Shown here: positions 16,351 through 25,122 of the stretch, one piece after another | How the letters are laid out: each line of letters begins with the position of its first letter | Numbering within the stretch: the first letter of the stretch is position 1 | DNA from: Bacteroidaceae bacterium | GTDB lineage: Bacteria; Bacteroidota; Bacteroidia; Bacteroidales; Bacteroidaceae | Length of the DNA stretch: 56,250 nt | NCBI GenBank assembly: GCA_017516885.1 | Contig: JAFXAR010000075.1 | Coordinates: forward strand, 1-56,250 | Direction: 5' to 3' | Translations under genes and position numbers: made by a program | The notes under the pieces: generated by a model | The model's database searches: none | The model's input: the letters and a program-made list of their open reading frames with translations, nothing else | What the model was told of the DNA's origin: nothing

Positions 16351-17731
16351 CGTTTTCTCCAATCCCCTCCCTTTTCCACTGGCGGAACTGTACTGCCAGC
16401 ATTATTACCGTTAGCACTGCCGCTATGAAGTCCGAAATGGGCATGCTGTACCACACGCCCTTCTCGCCAATGAAGTGCGGCAGGATAACAAGCAGTGGAA
16501 TGAGCAGCAGCACCTGGCGGGTAAGTGAAAGGAATATCGATTTGTTGACTAATCCTACGCTTTGGAAAAAGTTTGTTGTAACCAGCTGGAATCCGATTAT
16601 CGGCATGAATGTTGACATCACCTGCATTGCCCATGCCGAATGCTCCAGCAATTTGGGTTCGGTGGTAAAGGCGCGTGCTACGGTCAGAGGCATGAATTCG
16701 CATACAGCAAAACCGAGCGTGGTTACAATTGTCGCCCAGAATATCGTAAGCATAAGTGCGCTTTTAACCCTGTCGTGGCGCTTTGCCCCGTAGTTGTATC
16801 CTACAATGGGCTGCATGCCCTGCGTAAGGCCAAGCACCACCATTACGAATATGAACTGCATTCTGTTTGCTATTCCATAAGCGCCAATGGAAATATCTCC
16901 GTCAGTACCGTAGCTGCGCAGTCCCTTGTTTATGATTATTACAACTATGCATGCTGCTGCATTTATGAAGAAGGGCGACATTCCTATGCTCAATATTCCC
17001 TTGACAACATCTGCCTTCAGCTTGTAAATGCCCCGCTGCAGATGCAGCAGCTCATTGGGGTTGCTCAAAAGCCTAATCTGCCACACCAGAGTAGTGCACT
17101 GGGCCAGAATGGTTGCAAGCGCAGCTCCTCTGATGCCCCAGTTGAAAACGTAAATGAATAGCGGGGCAAGCATAATGTTCATTGCAACAGTTATTATTGT
17201 TGCATGCATGGCCTGCTTGGGGTGTCCCGATGACCTTAGGGCTGCGTTTATGCCAAAATAGAGGTGGGTGACCACATTGCCCAGCAGTATTATCTCCATA
17301 AAGTCCCTCGCAAAGGGGAGTGTCTTTTCGCTTGCACCAAAAAAGAACAGAATGTCATTGAGGAAAAGCATTGAAATTCCGGCAAACAGCACTCCTACAA
17401 TTATGTTTAGTGTCACCAAGTTGCCCAGGATATGCTTCGCCGAATCGTAGTCTCTCTGTCCCAGGCGTACCGACAATTGCGTAGCTCCGCCCACTCCCAC
17501 CATTGCGCCGAATGCCGCGGAGAGGTTCATGAACGGGAACGTAGTTGCAAGTCCCGAAATGGCATCTGCGCCCACGTTTGGAATGTGCCCTATGAATATG
17601 CTGTCAATCATGTTGTACAGCGATGCGGCTGTCTGTGCAATGATTGCCGGGATTGCATATTGCATAAGCAGCTTGCTCACCTTTTCCGTTCCAAGTTCAG
17701 TGGGTACTTTCTTAGTTATTCTATTGCTCAT
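16346..17731 (-). CDS. MATE family efflux transporter
   Basis: Inner-membrane multidrug/toxin extrusion pump, 461 residues with about 12 hydrophobic helices in two homologous halves. The first half has YAIPAIIAQTAASLYNMID and GLATTFPFMNLSAAFGAMVG with GGATQLSVRLGQ. The second half has IVGYNYGAKRHDRVK near residue 305. The pattern is that of the MepA/NorM-like branch. Drug specificity cannot be deduced. It is the first gene of a minus-strand unit with the kinase-like and phosphoesterase genes. Its promoter box lies in the palindrome shared with mnmA. Confidence 0.92.
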   Translation of the reverse strand: MSNRITKKVPTELGTEKVSKLLMQYAIPAIIAQTAASLYNMIDSIFIGHIPNVGADAISGLATTFPFMNLSAAFGAMVGVGGATQLSVRLGQRDYDSAKHILGNLVTLNIIVGVLFAGISMLFLNDILFFFGASEKTLPFARDFMEIILLGNVVTHLYFGINAALRSSGHPKQAMHATIITVAMNIMLAPLFIYVFNWGIRGAALATILAQCTTLVWQIRLLSNPNELLHLQRGIYKLKADVVKGILSIGMSPFFINAAACIVVIIINKGLRSYGTDGDISIGAYGIANRMQFIFVMVVLGLTQGMQPIVGYNYGAKRHDRVKSALMLTIFWATIVTTLGFAVCEFMPLTVARAFTTEPKLLEHSAWAMQVMSTFMPIIGFQLVTTNFFQSVGLVNKSIFLSLTRQVLLLIPLLVILPHFIGEKGVWYSMPISDFIAAVLTVIMLAVQFRQWKREGIGENV

Positions 17732-17758
17732 AAAAATATCAAAAATGGAGTGTCGTAT

Positions 17759-17780
17759 CGCAAAAATAATTATTTTTGCG
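17759..17780. promoter_or_regulatory. Palindromic divergent promoter between the MATE gene and mnmA
   Basis: A perfect 22-bp palindrome whose 18-bp core CAAAAATAATTATTTTTG holds two -7 boxes, TATTTTTG on each strand, separated by two bases. The plus-strand box (17771-17778) faces mnmA and the minus-strand box (17768-17761) faces the MATE gene. No clear TTG elements are seen at -33 on either side. Confidence 0.55.
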
Positions 17781-17840
17781 TTGTATATGATATTGCAAAG
17801 TTAGGATTTTTTTTGACAGAAAACGGTATTTGGCTGGATT

Positions 17841-18974
17841 ATGTTTGATGAAAAGAGTGTTCTTGTTGGAATGAGCGGCGGAATTGACAGCACCGCAGTG
17901 TGCTGCATGCTGCTTGAGCAGGGCTATAGGGTTGAGGGTCTGACGTTCGTTACAAGTGATGCCGGTTTCAAGGCTGCTGAATCGGCAGCTGCTTTAGCGG
18001 AGCGTTTGGGCATACGGCATCATGTGGCAGATGTAAGAGAGCGTTTCAAGGAGCTTGTAATAATGCCGTTTATAAACAGTTATTTGTCAGGATTTACACC
18101 CAATCCTTGTGTAAACTGCAATCCAGCTGTAAAGTTCCGTCTGCTTGAAGAGTGGGCCGATAGATTAGAATGCAAGCACATTGCTACCGGACACTATGTT
18201 AAAACTGAAAGCGGAAAACTGAAAACTGAAAACGGGAAACTGGAAACTGAAAGCGGGGAGGCGGCTGAGCGCAGATATTATATTGTTGCCGGTGAGGATT
18301 GCAGAAAGGACCAGAGCTATTTCCTTTGGAGGCTTACTCAGCAGCAGCTTTCAAGGGTAATATTTCCGCTTGGCGGTATGGAAAAGCCGCAGGTTGTTGA
18401 GTATCTCAAGGAGCGCGGATATGAGTGCGTGGCCTCGGGCGGGGAGAGCATGGAGGTTTGCTTTATTCCCGGCGACTACCGCGATTTTCTTAAGGAGAAT
18501 GTTCCCGGCATTTGCGAGCGTTTCGGCGGCGGTTCTTTTGTCGACCCGCAAGGGCGGGTGTTGGGCAGGCATGCAGGCTTCCCTTTCTACACAGTCGGGC
18601 AGCGCAAGGGCCTTGGGGTAGCGCTTGGCTATCCTGCCTATGTGCTTAAGATAAATGCAGAGAAAAATACAGTGATGTTAGGCACTGAAGAGCAGTTGCA
18701 GGCACGGCATCTGCTTATTGATGAGCCGTCGTGGGTGGGAGATGTCCCGCAAGAACTGACCGTGAAACTGCGTTACCGCAGCAGGGCGGTTGCGTGCGAT
18801 GCTCCCCGACGTGTTGATGACGGGCGGTGGCTTGTAACACTGCGCGAACCGGTACAGGCAATAACTCCCGGGCAGTCGGCGGTGTTCTACTGTGGAAATG
18901 TTGTAGTTGGCGGTGCTTTTATTGCCGGCCAGCGAGGTATAAACCAATGGATTCATGGCAATGGACAATATTGA
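17841..18974 (+). CDS. mnmA: tRNA 2-thiouridylase MnmA, with an in-frame repeat insertion
   Basis: Transfers sulfur to C2 of wobble uridine 34 in tRNA Lys, Glu and Gln. The N-type ATP pyrophosphatase loop is SGGIDS (12-17). The first catalytic Cys is in TPNPCVNCNPAVKF (Cys90/Cys93). The persulfide Cys207 is in GGESMEVCFIPGDYRDF. KDQSYFLW (157-163) and the beta-barrel block FYTVGQRKGLGVALG follow. Length 377 is near normal, but residues about 121-140 (KTESGKLKTENGKLETESGE) are encoded by the GAAAACTGAAA repeat and sit between ATGHYV and RRYYIVAGED, where relatives have a short surface loop. xseA overlaps its last 20 bases. Several Bacteroidota carry two mnmA copies; which one this is cannot be told. 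Confidence 0.92.
   Translation: MFDEKSVLVGMSGGIDSTAVCCMLLEQGYRVEGLTFVTSDAGFKAAESAAALAERLGIRHHVADVRERFKELVIMPFINSYLSGFTPNPCVNCNPAVKFRLLEEWADRLECKHIATGHYVKTESGKLKTENGKLETESGEAAERRYYIVAGEDCRKDQSYFLWRLTQQQLSRVIFPLGGMEKPQVVEYLKERGYECVASGGESMEVCFIPGDYRDFLKENVPGICERFGGGSFVDPQGRVLGRHAGFPFYTVGQRKGLGVALGYPAYVLKINAEKNTVMLGTEEQLQARHLLIDEPSWVGDVPQELTVKLRYRSRAVACDAPRRVDDGRWLVTLREPVQAITPGQSAVFYCGNVVVGGAFIAGQRGINQWIHGNGQY
18201..18257 (+). repeat. GAAAACTGA-type repeat inside the mnmA coding region
   Basis: Units such as AAAACTGAAAGCGG, AAAACTGAAAACTG and GAAACTGGAAACTG run for about 57 bases in frame, so that they read as KTESGKLKTENGKLETESG. The same units fill the ftcD-hutU gap at 2930-3120. Confidence 0.85.
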
Positions 18975-20214
18975 AGAACCTCTTACGCTGTATGCCCTCA
19001 ATAATATGGTGCGTGGCGCTGTTAATGAGGGAATGCCATTGCGCTATTGGGTAACAGGCGAGTTAAGCGAGGTGCGCGAGGCGGCAAACGGACACTGTTA
19101 CATTGAGCTTGTGCAGCGCGACGATGTTACAGATGAACTCGTTGCAAAGGCGCGCGGAACAGTATGGTCGCGTGTCTATACCCTGTTGCGTCCGTATTTT
19201 CTTGAGCAGACCGGCCAGCCATTCGCAGCAGGGCTAAAGGTGCTGCTGCAGGTAACTGTCGGTTTCCATGAACTTTACGGATATGCGCTTGATGTGTGCG
19301 ACATTGAACCGGCTTATACTGTAGGGGATATGGCCCGCCGGCGCATGCTTGTTATAAAGCGCCTTGCTGACGAGGGGGTGATTGACCTCAACAGGGAACT
19401 TCCCTTTCCGCTTCTGCCGCAGCGCGTTGCGGTAATTTCATCTTCAACGGCAGCCGGTTACGGCGATTTCTGCCACCAGCTGCTCGGCAACCGCTACGGT
19501 TTTGCTTTTTATCCTCATCTTTTCCCTGCCCCAATGCAGGGCAGCGGAGTGGAGCAGGGAATTATTGCAGCGCTTGACCGCATTGCGCAGAATATTGACC
19601 AATGGGATGTTGTTGTGATTATACGCGGAGGCGGCGCCGTAAGCGAACTGAGCTGTTTTGATACATACGACCTAGCCAATAACTGCGCGCAGTTCCCCAT
19701 CCCCATTATAACAGGCATAGGGCATCAGCGCGACGAGAGTGTGCTTGATATTGTGGCGCATACAAGGGCAAAGACACCCACCGCCGCAGCAGAACTGCTT
19801 ATACATGCAATGCTTGAGCAGGATGCGTTCGTTGAGAACGCAAGGCAGGAGATTGCAACGGCAGTGCGTATGCGCATCGATGCGGAGAAACTGCGCATGA
19901 ACGGAATGTCGGCTCGTATGCCGGTGAGTGCGGCCCTTTGCCTGCAGAACGAGAAGATGCGTCTGCAACCGCTTGCACAGAGGCTGTCAGCAGCTGCGGA
20001 GATTTTCCTGAAAGAGCAGCACCATAGACTGGAACTGTTGAAGGAGAAGGCCGATGCTGCTTCACCCCGGCATATTCTTGAAATGGGATACAGCATAACA
20101 CGAGTAAATGGCAGGGCGGTGCGCTCTGTAGATGATATAGCTCCCGGTGACGAGGTTATGACAGTTGTTGCCGGCGGCGAGTTTGTAAGTACGGTTAAGA
20201 AAATTGCAAGATAA
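18955..20214 (+). CDS. xseA: Exodeoxyribonuclease VII large subunit
   Basis: Catalytic subunit of the nuclease that degrades single-stranded DNA from both ends. An N-terminal OB-fold (about 10-110: LRYWVTGELSEVREAANGHCYIEL) is followed by the catalytic domain, with VAVISSSTAAGYGDFCHQL, VVVIIRGGGAVSELSCFDTYDLA and TGIGHQRDESVLDIVAHTRAKTPTAAAE. A helical C-terminal part contacts XseB, and the tail GYSITRVNGRAV is typical. The first ATG (18955) gives MAMDN; the ATG at 18961 is equally possible. It overlaps mnmA by 20 bases and is followed one base later by xseB. Confidence 0.94.
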   Translation: MAMDNIEEPLTLYALNNMVRGAVNEGMPLRYWVTGELSEVREAANGHCYIELVQRDDVTDELVAKARGTVWSRVYTLLRPYFLEQTGQPFAAGLKVLLQVTVGFHELYGYALDVCDIEPAYTVGDMARRRMLVIKRLADEGVIDLNRELPFPLLPQRVAVISSSTAAGYGDFCHQLLGNRYGFAFYPHLFPAPMQGSGVEQGIIAALDRIAQNIDQWDVVVIIRGGGAVSELSCFDTYDLANNCAQFPIPIITGIGHQRDESVLDIVAHTRAKTPTAAAELLIHAMLEQDAFVENARQEIATAVRMRIDAEKLRMNGMSARMPVSAALCLQNEKMRLQPLAQRLSAAAEIFLKEQHHRLELLKEKADAASPRHILEMGYSITRVNGRAVRSVDDIAPGDEVMTVVAGGEFVSTVKKIAR

Positions 20215-20215
20215 A

Positions 20216-20416
20216 ATGAAAAAGAAGAGTTACGCCGAGGCGGTAGCGCGCCTTGAGGAGATTATGGCGGCAGTGCAAGGCGGCAAGATTGATGTTGACG
20301 AATTGTCAGGCTTGCTCAAAGAGGCAACAGAACTGCTCCGTTTCTGCAAGGATAAACTGTATAAGGCCGATGAAGAGGTCAAGCTGCTGCTTGAGGAGAT
20401 GAACGGTAATGAATGA
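20216..20416 (+). CDS. xseB: Exodeoxyribonuclease VII small subunit
   Basis: 66-residue helical partner of XseA. The pattern YAEAVARLEEIMAAVQGGKIDVDELSGLL followed by an acidic helix is the family signature. The ATG at 20216 (MKKKSYAEA) is chosen over a TTG at 20204 that overlaps xseA. The gene starts one base after the xseA stop, so both subunits are made from one transcript. Confidence 0.92.
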   Translation: MKKKSYAEAVARLEEIMAAVQGGKIDVDELSGLLKEATELLRFCKDKLYKADEEVKLLLEEMNGNE

Positions 20417-20498
20417 TAATTACCGCTTTTTTCAGCAGTCCTTTATGGGAGTGATGCTGTTCGGCGTGAATAAATTTTCTCTTGTCGGGCAAAATGTG

Positions 20499-20506
20499 TA
20501 TCTTCG
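20499..20506 (+). promoter_or_regulatory. Putative ilvE promoter -7 box
   Basis: TATCTTCG lies 26 bases before the ilvE ATG. It is the TAnnTTCG variant of the Bacteroidota -7 box. A TTG at 20482 is only 14 bases upstream, so the -33 element is uncertain. Confidence 0.45.
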
Positions 20507-20532
20507 CGCCACGAAAAGAAAATGATGTAAAT

Positions 20533-21552
20533 ATGGAAACATTGGATTGGTCAAATCTTGGTTTCGGCTACCGAAAGACCGACTGCAATGTGCGCTGTGT
20601 CTATAAGGACGGTGCATGGGGAGAGGTTCAGGTGTGTACCGATGAGAATATATCACTGCACATGGCTGCAACGTGCCTGCACTATGGCCAGGATGCTTTT
20701 GAGGGTTTGAAGGCCTTCCGCGGCAGGGACGGCAAGGTTCGCATCTTCCGCCTTGAGGCAAATGCAGAGCGCTTGCAGAGCAGCTGCGATGGCATAATGA
20801 TGCCCCGCGTGAGCACAGAGCTCTTCCGCGAGATGGTAACAAAAGTGGTTGCGCTGAACGAGCGCTTTGTGCCTCCGTACGAGAGCGGCGCATCGCTTTA
20901 TATACGTCCCCTGCTCATAGGAACAAGTGCGCAGGTGGGTGTGAATCCCTCTAAGGAGTATCTGTTTGTAATCTTCGTTACTCCGGTAGGCCCTTACTAC
21001 AAAGCGGGGTTTGCGGTAAACAACTGTGTGATTTTCCGCGATATTGACCGCGCAGCGCCTCTTGGCACAGGCCGTTACAAGGTGGGCGGAAACTATGCTG
21101 CCGGCATGAGGGCAAGCTATGCTGCGCATGAGCAGGGTTATGCATGCGAGATATACCTTGATGCAAAAGAGAAAAAGTATATCGACGAGTGCGGCGCGGC
21201 GAATTTCATTGGAATAAAGGGCAACAGCTACATAACTCCGAAGTCAACATCAATACTTCCCTCAATAACCAATAACAGCCTTATGCAGATAGCGCGTGAC
21301 ATGGGTATGACTGTTGAGCAGCGCCCTGTGCTTGAGGATGAACTGCCTGAATTTGAGGAGGCCGGTGCTTGCGGCACGGCTGCCGTAATATCTCCAATAG
21401 GCCGGATAGATGATGTTGAGCAGGGCAGGAGCTATGTTATTGCAAAGGATGGCAAGCCTGGTCCTGTGCTTACTGCGCTCTATGAGAGGCTGCGTGCGAT
21501 ACAGTATGGCGATGTTGCCGACAAGTATGGCTGGGTAACGATAGTTGAATAA
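20533..21552 (+). CDS. ilvE: Branched-chain amino acid aminotransferase
   Basis: PLP enzyme that interconverts leucine, isoleucine and valine with their 2-oxo acids, using glutamate/2-oxoglutarate. The start is [14 protein letters not shown], the usual N-terminus; the upstream in-frame ATGs lie in the promoter region. The PLP Lys is Lys183 in [14 protein letters not shown]. Other family blocks are [43 protein letters not shown] and [14 protein letters not shown]. Length 339 is that of the group II (eukaryote-like) BCAT enzymes. trmB follows after 11 bases. Confidence 0.93.
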   Translation: METLDWSNLGFGYRKTDCNVRCVYKDGAWGEVQVCTDENISLHMAATCLHYGQDAFEGLKAFRGRDGKVRIFRLEANAERLQSSCDGIMMPRVSTELFREMVTKVVALNERFVPPYESGASLYIRPLLIGTSAQVGVNPSKEYLFVIFVTPVGPYYKAGFAVNNCVIFRDIDRAAPLGTGRYKVGGNYAAGMRASYAAHEQGYACEIYLDAKEKKYIDECGAANFIGIKGNSYITPKSTSILPSITNNSLMQIARDMGMTVEQRPVLEDELPEFEEAGACGTAAVISPIGRIDDVEQGRSYVIAKDGKPGPVLTALYERLRAIQYGDVADKYGWVTIVE

Positions 21553-21563
21553 GGAATCTGACT

Positions 21564-22322
21564 ATGGGTAAAGGAAAACTGAAGAAATTTGCCGACATGG
21601 CATCGTATCCAAATGTCATCGAGCACCCCTATTCGGTGGTCAACGATGTTGAGTTTCCGCTTAAGGGAAATTGGAAGAGGGAGTTCTTCAAGAACGGCAA
21701 CCCCATTGTTCTTGAGCTTGGTTGCGGAAGGGGAGAGTATACAGTGGCTCTTGCGCGCCGCTTCCCCGAAAAGAACTTCATTGGCGTTGATATAAAAGGC
21801 GCACGCATGTGGACCGGCGCAACTGATGCCATGGAAGAGGGCTTGAAGAATGCCGGTTTCCTGCGCACTAATATTGAGATTATCGACCGGCTCTTCGCAG
21901 CGGGCGAGGTGAGCGAGATATGGCTCACATTCCCCGACCCACAGATGAAGAAGTACACCAAGCGTCTTACATCGTCGCTTTTCCTTGCGCGTTACAGGAA
22001 CATTCTCTCCGATGATGCTGTTGTGCATCTTAAGACCGACAGTAACTTTATGTTTACATACACAAAGTATATAACCCAGGTGAATGCTCTGCCGGTGGTG
22101 GAGTGCATTGAGGATGTTCATGGGCAGGAAGAGGTGAGCGATGTGCTGAAAATCCGCACCTATTACGAGTCGCAGTGGCTCTCACGCGGAATAACTATAA
22201 AGTATATCTCTTTCAATCTTCCGGCAAAGGAACAGTACGAAGAGCCCGATGTGGAAATTGAACTCGACGAGTACCGCAGTTATGGACGCAGCAAGCGCAG
22301 CAGCCTTGAGACAAGCAAATAG
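21564..22322 (+). CDS. trmB: tRNA (guanine-N7)-methyltransferase
   Basis: SAM-dependent enzyme making m7G46 in the tRNA variable loop. The SAM-binding motif is [17 protein letters not shown] (about 49-65), followed by [15 protein letters not shown]. The family catalytic block [16 protein letters not shown] and [12 protein letters not shown] are present. Length 252 is normal for Bacteroidota. It forms an operon with ilvE (11-base gap). Confidence 0.95.
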   Translation: MGKGKLKKFADMASYPNVIEHPYSVVNDVEFPLKGNWKREFFKNGNPIVLELGCGRGEYTVALARRFPEKNFIGVDIKGARMWTGATDAMEEGLKNAGFLRTNIEIIDRLFAAGEVSEIWLTFPDPQMKKYTKRLTSSLFLARYRNILSDDAVVHLKTDSNFMFTYTKYITQVNALPVVECIEDVHGQEEVSDVLKIRTYYESQWLSRGITIKYISFNLPAKEQYEEPDVEIELDEYRSYGRSKRSSLETSK

Positions 22323-22372
22323 CCATAGCGCGATGGAAATGTTTCAAATGAATTCGTTATAATAAGAAGCTT

Positions 22373-22675
22373 ATGTTCAAGCATATTGTAATGTGGCGCT
22401 TTATTGACGGCGCTAATGGAAAAAGCAAAAAAGAGCATGCTCTTTGGGTAAAGGAGAATCTTGAGGCTCTTGTGGGCGTAGTGCCCGAAATCCGCTCTCT
22501 TGAGGTGGGAGTGAATGTTTGTGTGGCAGGAACGGCATACGACGCTGTGCTTGTGTCGGCATTTGACGACGCCGAAGCAATGGAGCGCTACAAGGTGCAT
22601 CCGGCGCATGTGGCAGTGGCTGCTTATTTTAAAGGTATAACAGAAGGCCGTGCAGAGGCCGATTATGAAGCGTAA
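22373..22675 (+). CDS. Dabb (stress-responsive A/B barrel) domain protein
   Basis: 100 residues. The pattern [57 protein letters not shown] is the dimeric alpha-beta barrel Dabb family. Members range from plant stress proteins to small bacterial enzymes; the reaction here is unknown. Mrp starts 2 bases after its stop, so the two are co-transcribed. Confidence 0.85.
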   Translation: MFKHIVMWRFIDGANGKSKKEHALWVKENLEALVGVVPEIRSLEVGVNVCVAGTAYDAVLVSAFDDAEAMERYKVHPAHVAVAAYFKGITEGRAEADYEA

Positions 22676-22677
22676 AA

Positions 22678-23784
22678 ATGGCACTTTATCCTAAACTTAT
22701 ACTCGATGCGCTTGAGAAGGTGCGCTACCCGGGCAACGGAAAGAATCTTGTTGAGGCCGGTATGGTCGATGACAATATACGCATTGACGGAAACAAGGTC
22801 ACCTTCTCGCTTATTTTTGAGAAACCCACCGACCCTTTCATACGTTCAGTAGTGAAATCAGCTGAAACTGCAATACTCACATACGTTGGCAAGGAGGTTG
22901 AAATTGCGGGCAACATCAGCGTTGTAAGCCGTCAGGCAGCGCGTCCCGAGGCAGGAAAGTTCTTGCCTCAAGTAAAGAATGTCATTGCAATATCTTCGGG
23001 CAAGGGCGGAGTTGGAAAGTCAACTGTTTCGGCCAATCTTGCCATTGCGCTTGCGCGCCTGGGCTATAAGGTGGGATTGCTTGATGCCGATATTTTCGGC
23101 CCTTCAATCCCTAAAATGTTCAGTGTTGAGGACGAGCGTCCTTACAGCGAGAATATTGATGGGCGCGACCTTATACAGCCAATTGAAAAATACGGAGTAA
23201 AAATCCTCTCGATAGGTTTCTTTGTCGACCCTGAACAGGCCATCCTCTGGCGTGGCGGCATGGCGAGCAATGCGCTGAAGCAGCTTATTGCCGATGCCAA
23301 CTGGGGCGAACTGGATTATTTTCTCATAGACCTGCCGCCGGGCACAAGCGACATACACCTGACGATAGTGCAGTGCCTGGCTCTTACCGGCGCTGTGGTG
23401 GTAACAACCCCGCAGGAGGTTTCCCTTGCTGCTGCAATAAAGGGAGTGAACATGTTCATTAACGAAAAGGTTGCAGTGCCCATTCTTGGACTTGTTGAGA
23501 ATATGGCGTGGTTCACTCCGGCCGAACTGCCTGAGAACAGATATTATATCTTTGGCAAAGATGGCGGCAAGCGTATGGCCGAGGCCTATAATATACCTCT
23601 TATAGGACAGATTCCGCTCGTGCAGAGCATTTGCGAGAGCGGCGATGAGGGAGTGCCTATTGCAATGAAGGCCGGAAGCCCCGATGGCCAGGCATTTATT
23701 CAGGTGGCTGCCGCGCTGGTTGAAAGCACTAACAGGAGAAATGCTGAACTTCCGGAGACAAAGATTGTGGGTACGCATAGATAA
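22678..23784 (+). CDS. mrp: Mrp/NBP35 family Fe-S cluster carrier ATPase
   Basis: Cytoplasmic P-loop ATPase that carries iron-sulfur clusters to target proteins. An N-terminal MIP18-like domain (about 1-85) precedes the deviant Walker [18 protein letters not shown] (107-123). [15 protein letters not shown] and [14 protein letters not shown] are typical. The C-terminal CxxC of many Mrp proteins is absent; the matching site reads [19 protein letters not shown], as in other Bacteroidota, so cluster binding must use other ligands or partners. It sits next to the Dabb gene and ends at a bidirectional terminator. Confidence 0.93.
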   Translation: MALYPKLILDALEKVRYPGNGKNLVEAGMVDDNIRIDGNKVTFSLIFEKPTDPFIRSVVKSAETAILTYVGKEVEIAGNISVVSRQAARPEAGKFLPQVKNVIAISSGKGGVGKSTVSANLAIALARLGYKVGLLDADIFGPSIPKMFSVEDERPYSENIDGRDLIQPIEKYGVKILSIGFFVDPEQAILWRGGMASNALKQLIADANWGELDYFLIDLPPGTSDIHLTIVQCLALTGAVVVTTPQEVSLAAAIKGVNMFINEKVAVPILGLVENMAWFTPAELPENRYYIFGKDGGKRMAEAYNIPLIGQIPLVQSICESGDEGVPIAMKAGSPDGQAFIQVAAALVESTNRRNAELPETKIVGTHR

Positions 23785-23785
23785 A

Positions 23786-23835
23786 CTTCATAAATAAAAG
23801 ACCAGTCGCGCGCGACTGGTCTTTTATTTATGAAG
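23786..23835. terminator. Bidirectional terminator, 50-bp perfect palindrome
   Basis: Left half CTTCATAAATAAAAG then ACCAGTCGCG is exactly mirrored on the other strand, centred between 23810 and 23811. The GC core is flanked by A-tracts on one side and T-tracts on the other, so it works both ways. It starts two bases after the mrp stop and ends seven bases before the stop of the convergent small gene. Confidence 0.92.
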
Positions 23836-23842
23836 GGAAGTT

Positions 23843-24061
23843 CTACAGTCTCTTTATTTGATAGTAGAAAAACACTGCTGCAGCAATGAAGAGCGCGCCT
23901 AATATTCCGTATGCCCAGCGGGCGCCGTTGCGCCCCAGTCTTTTGACAAGGAATTTGGCGTTGTCGGCCGAGAAGAACCACTCCCAGTCGAGCAGCGATG
24001 CCAATAGTGATATTGCTCCTGTCAGCAGGAACATTGCCTGAACTATGAAGTGCAGATTCAT
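23843..24061 (-). CDS. Small two-helix membrane protein, Imm17-like
   Basis: 72 residues with two membrane helices (about 4-24 and 50-68). Between them lies the charged stretch DWEWFFSADNAKFLVKRLGRNGARWAYGILG. This layout and the WFF...AKFLVKRLGRNGAR pattern resemble the Imm17 immunity-protein family of Bacteroidota, from memory and not by search. No toxin gene is near. It is the last gene of the lpxK-punA-thiL run, 14 bases after thiL, and ends at the bidirectional terminator. A housekeeping membrane role is equally possible. Confidence 0.55.
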   Translation of the reverse strand: MNLHFIVQAMFLLTGAISLLASLLDWEWFFSADNAKFLVKRLGRNGARWAYGILGALFIAAAVFFYYQIKRL

Positions 24062-24075
24062 TGCGGCGTACAGTC

Positions 24076-25113
24076 TTAACAGTTATTTTGTGTCCAGCCC
24101 TGTGCCTTCAGCTCCATTTCGGCTCCATCGCGTGTAATCAGGGCAAGTCCCATACTTTCGTTCACAATGTGTCCAATGACGCGCACCTCCTTCATGGCGG
24201 CAACTTTCTCATGGTCGGCAATGGGAACGGTGAACAGCAATTCAAAATCCTCTCCGCCGTTGAGCGCGCATGTAACCACGTTCAAGTTCAGTTCCTCGGC
24301 CATAATGGCAGTCTGATAGTCAATGGGAATGCGCTCCTCGTATATTCTGCAGCCGGTGCCGCTCTGCTTGCAAATGTGCATCAGTTCCGAAGAAAGTCCG
24401 TCGCTTATGTCAATCATTGCTGTAGGTGTCACCCCCTCTTCGCGCAGCTTTTCCAGCACCTCTTTGCGCGCCTCGGGTTTCAGCTGGCGTTCAAGAATAT
24501 ATTCCTTGCCCTGGAAATCGGGCTGTATATCCTTGCCGGCGGTGGCAATCTTTTCCCGCTCAAGCAGCTGAAGGCCCATATATGCTGCTCCAAGGTTGCC
24601 TGTGACGCATATAAGGTCGGTCTCCTTTGCGCCGTTGCGTCTTACTGATGTGCCCTTCGGCGCAGTGCCTATTGCGGTAATGCTTATTGCAAGGCCGGTG
24701 AGCGATGATGTTGTGTCGCCGCCCACAATGTCAACGCCGTACTGCTGGCATGCAAGCCTTATTCCCGCATAGAGCTCCTCAATGTCCTCAATGCAGAATT
24801 TGCGGCTGAGCGCAATGGATACTGTAATTTGCCTGGGAGTTCCGTTCATGGCGTAGATGTCGGATATATTTGCCACAACGGCCTTGTAGCCCAAATGCTT
24901 CAGCGGAAAGTATGTCAGGTCAAAATGCACTCCCTCCATAAGCAGGTCGGTGGTGACGAGTGTCTCCTCGTCGCCGCTGAACTGCAGGATTGCCGCATCG
25001 TCGCCCACTCCCTTTATGCTCTCCTTGTTCTGTGTTGTCAGGCCTTCGGTGATTCTCTCAATAAGCCCAAACTCGCCAAGAGAGGATATTTCGGTGCGTT
25101 TCGTCGTATTCAT
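24076..25113 (-). CDS. thiL: Thiamine-monophosphate kinase
   Basis: Phosphorylates thiamine monophosphate to the active cofactor thiamine diphosphate with ATP. Family blocks are LGEFGLIERI, GVGDDAAIL, VTTDLLMEGVHFDL, AVVANISDIYAMNGTP, GGDTTSS (the Mg/ATP-binding Asp) and DISDGLSSELMHI. Length 345 is normal. It lies 9 bases downstream of the phosphorylase gene. Confidence 0.94.
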   Translation of the reverse strand: MNTTKRTEISSLGEFGLIERITEGLTTQNKESIKGVGDDAAILQFSGDEETLVTTDLLMEGVHFDLTYFPLKHLGYKAVVANISDIYAMNGTPRQITVSIALSRKFCIEDIEELYAGIRLACQQYGVDIVGGDTTSSLTGLAISITAIGTAPKGTSVRRNGAKETDLICVTGNLGAAYMGLQLLEREKIATAGKDIQPDFQGKEYILERQLKPEARKEVLEKLREEGVTPTAMIDISDGLSSELMHICKQSGTGCRIYEERIPIDYQTAIMAEELNLNVVTCALNGGEDFELLFTVPIADHEKVAAMKEVRVIGHIVNESMGLALITRDGAEMELKAQGWTQNNC

Positions 25114-25122
25114 CTTATTTTC

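Noticed and set aside
20482-20532. N-terminal extension of IlvE
   Set aside because: It would be translated from within the promoter region; the family N-terminus begins at [13 protein letters not shown].
23843-24061. Toxin-immunity or other defence system
   Set aside because: No toxin, secretion effector, nuclease or restriction gene lies nearby; the neighbours are lipid A, purine and thiamine genes.
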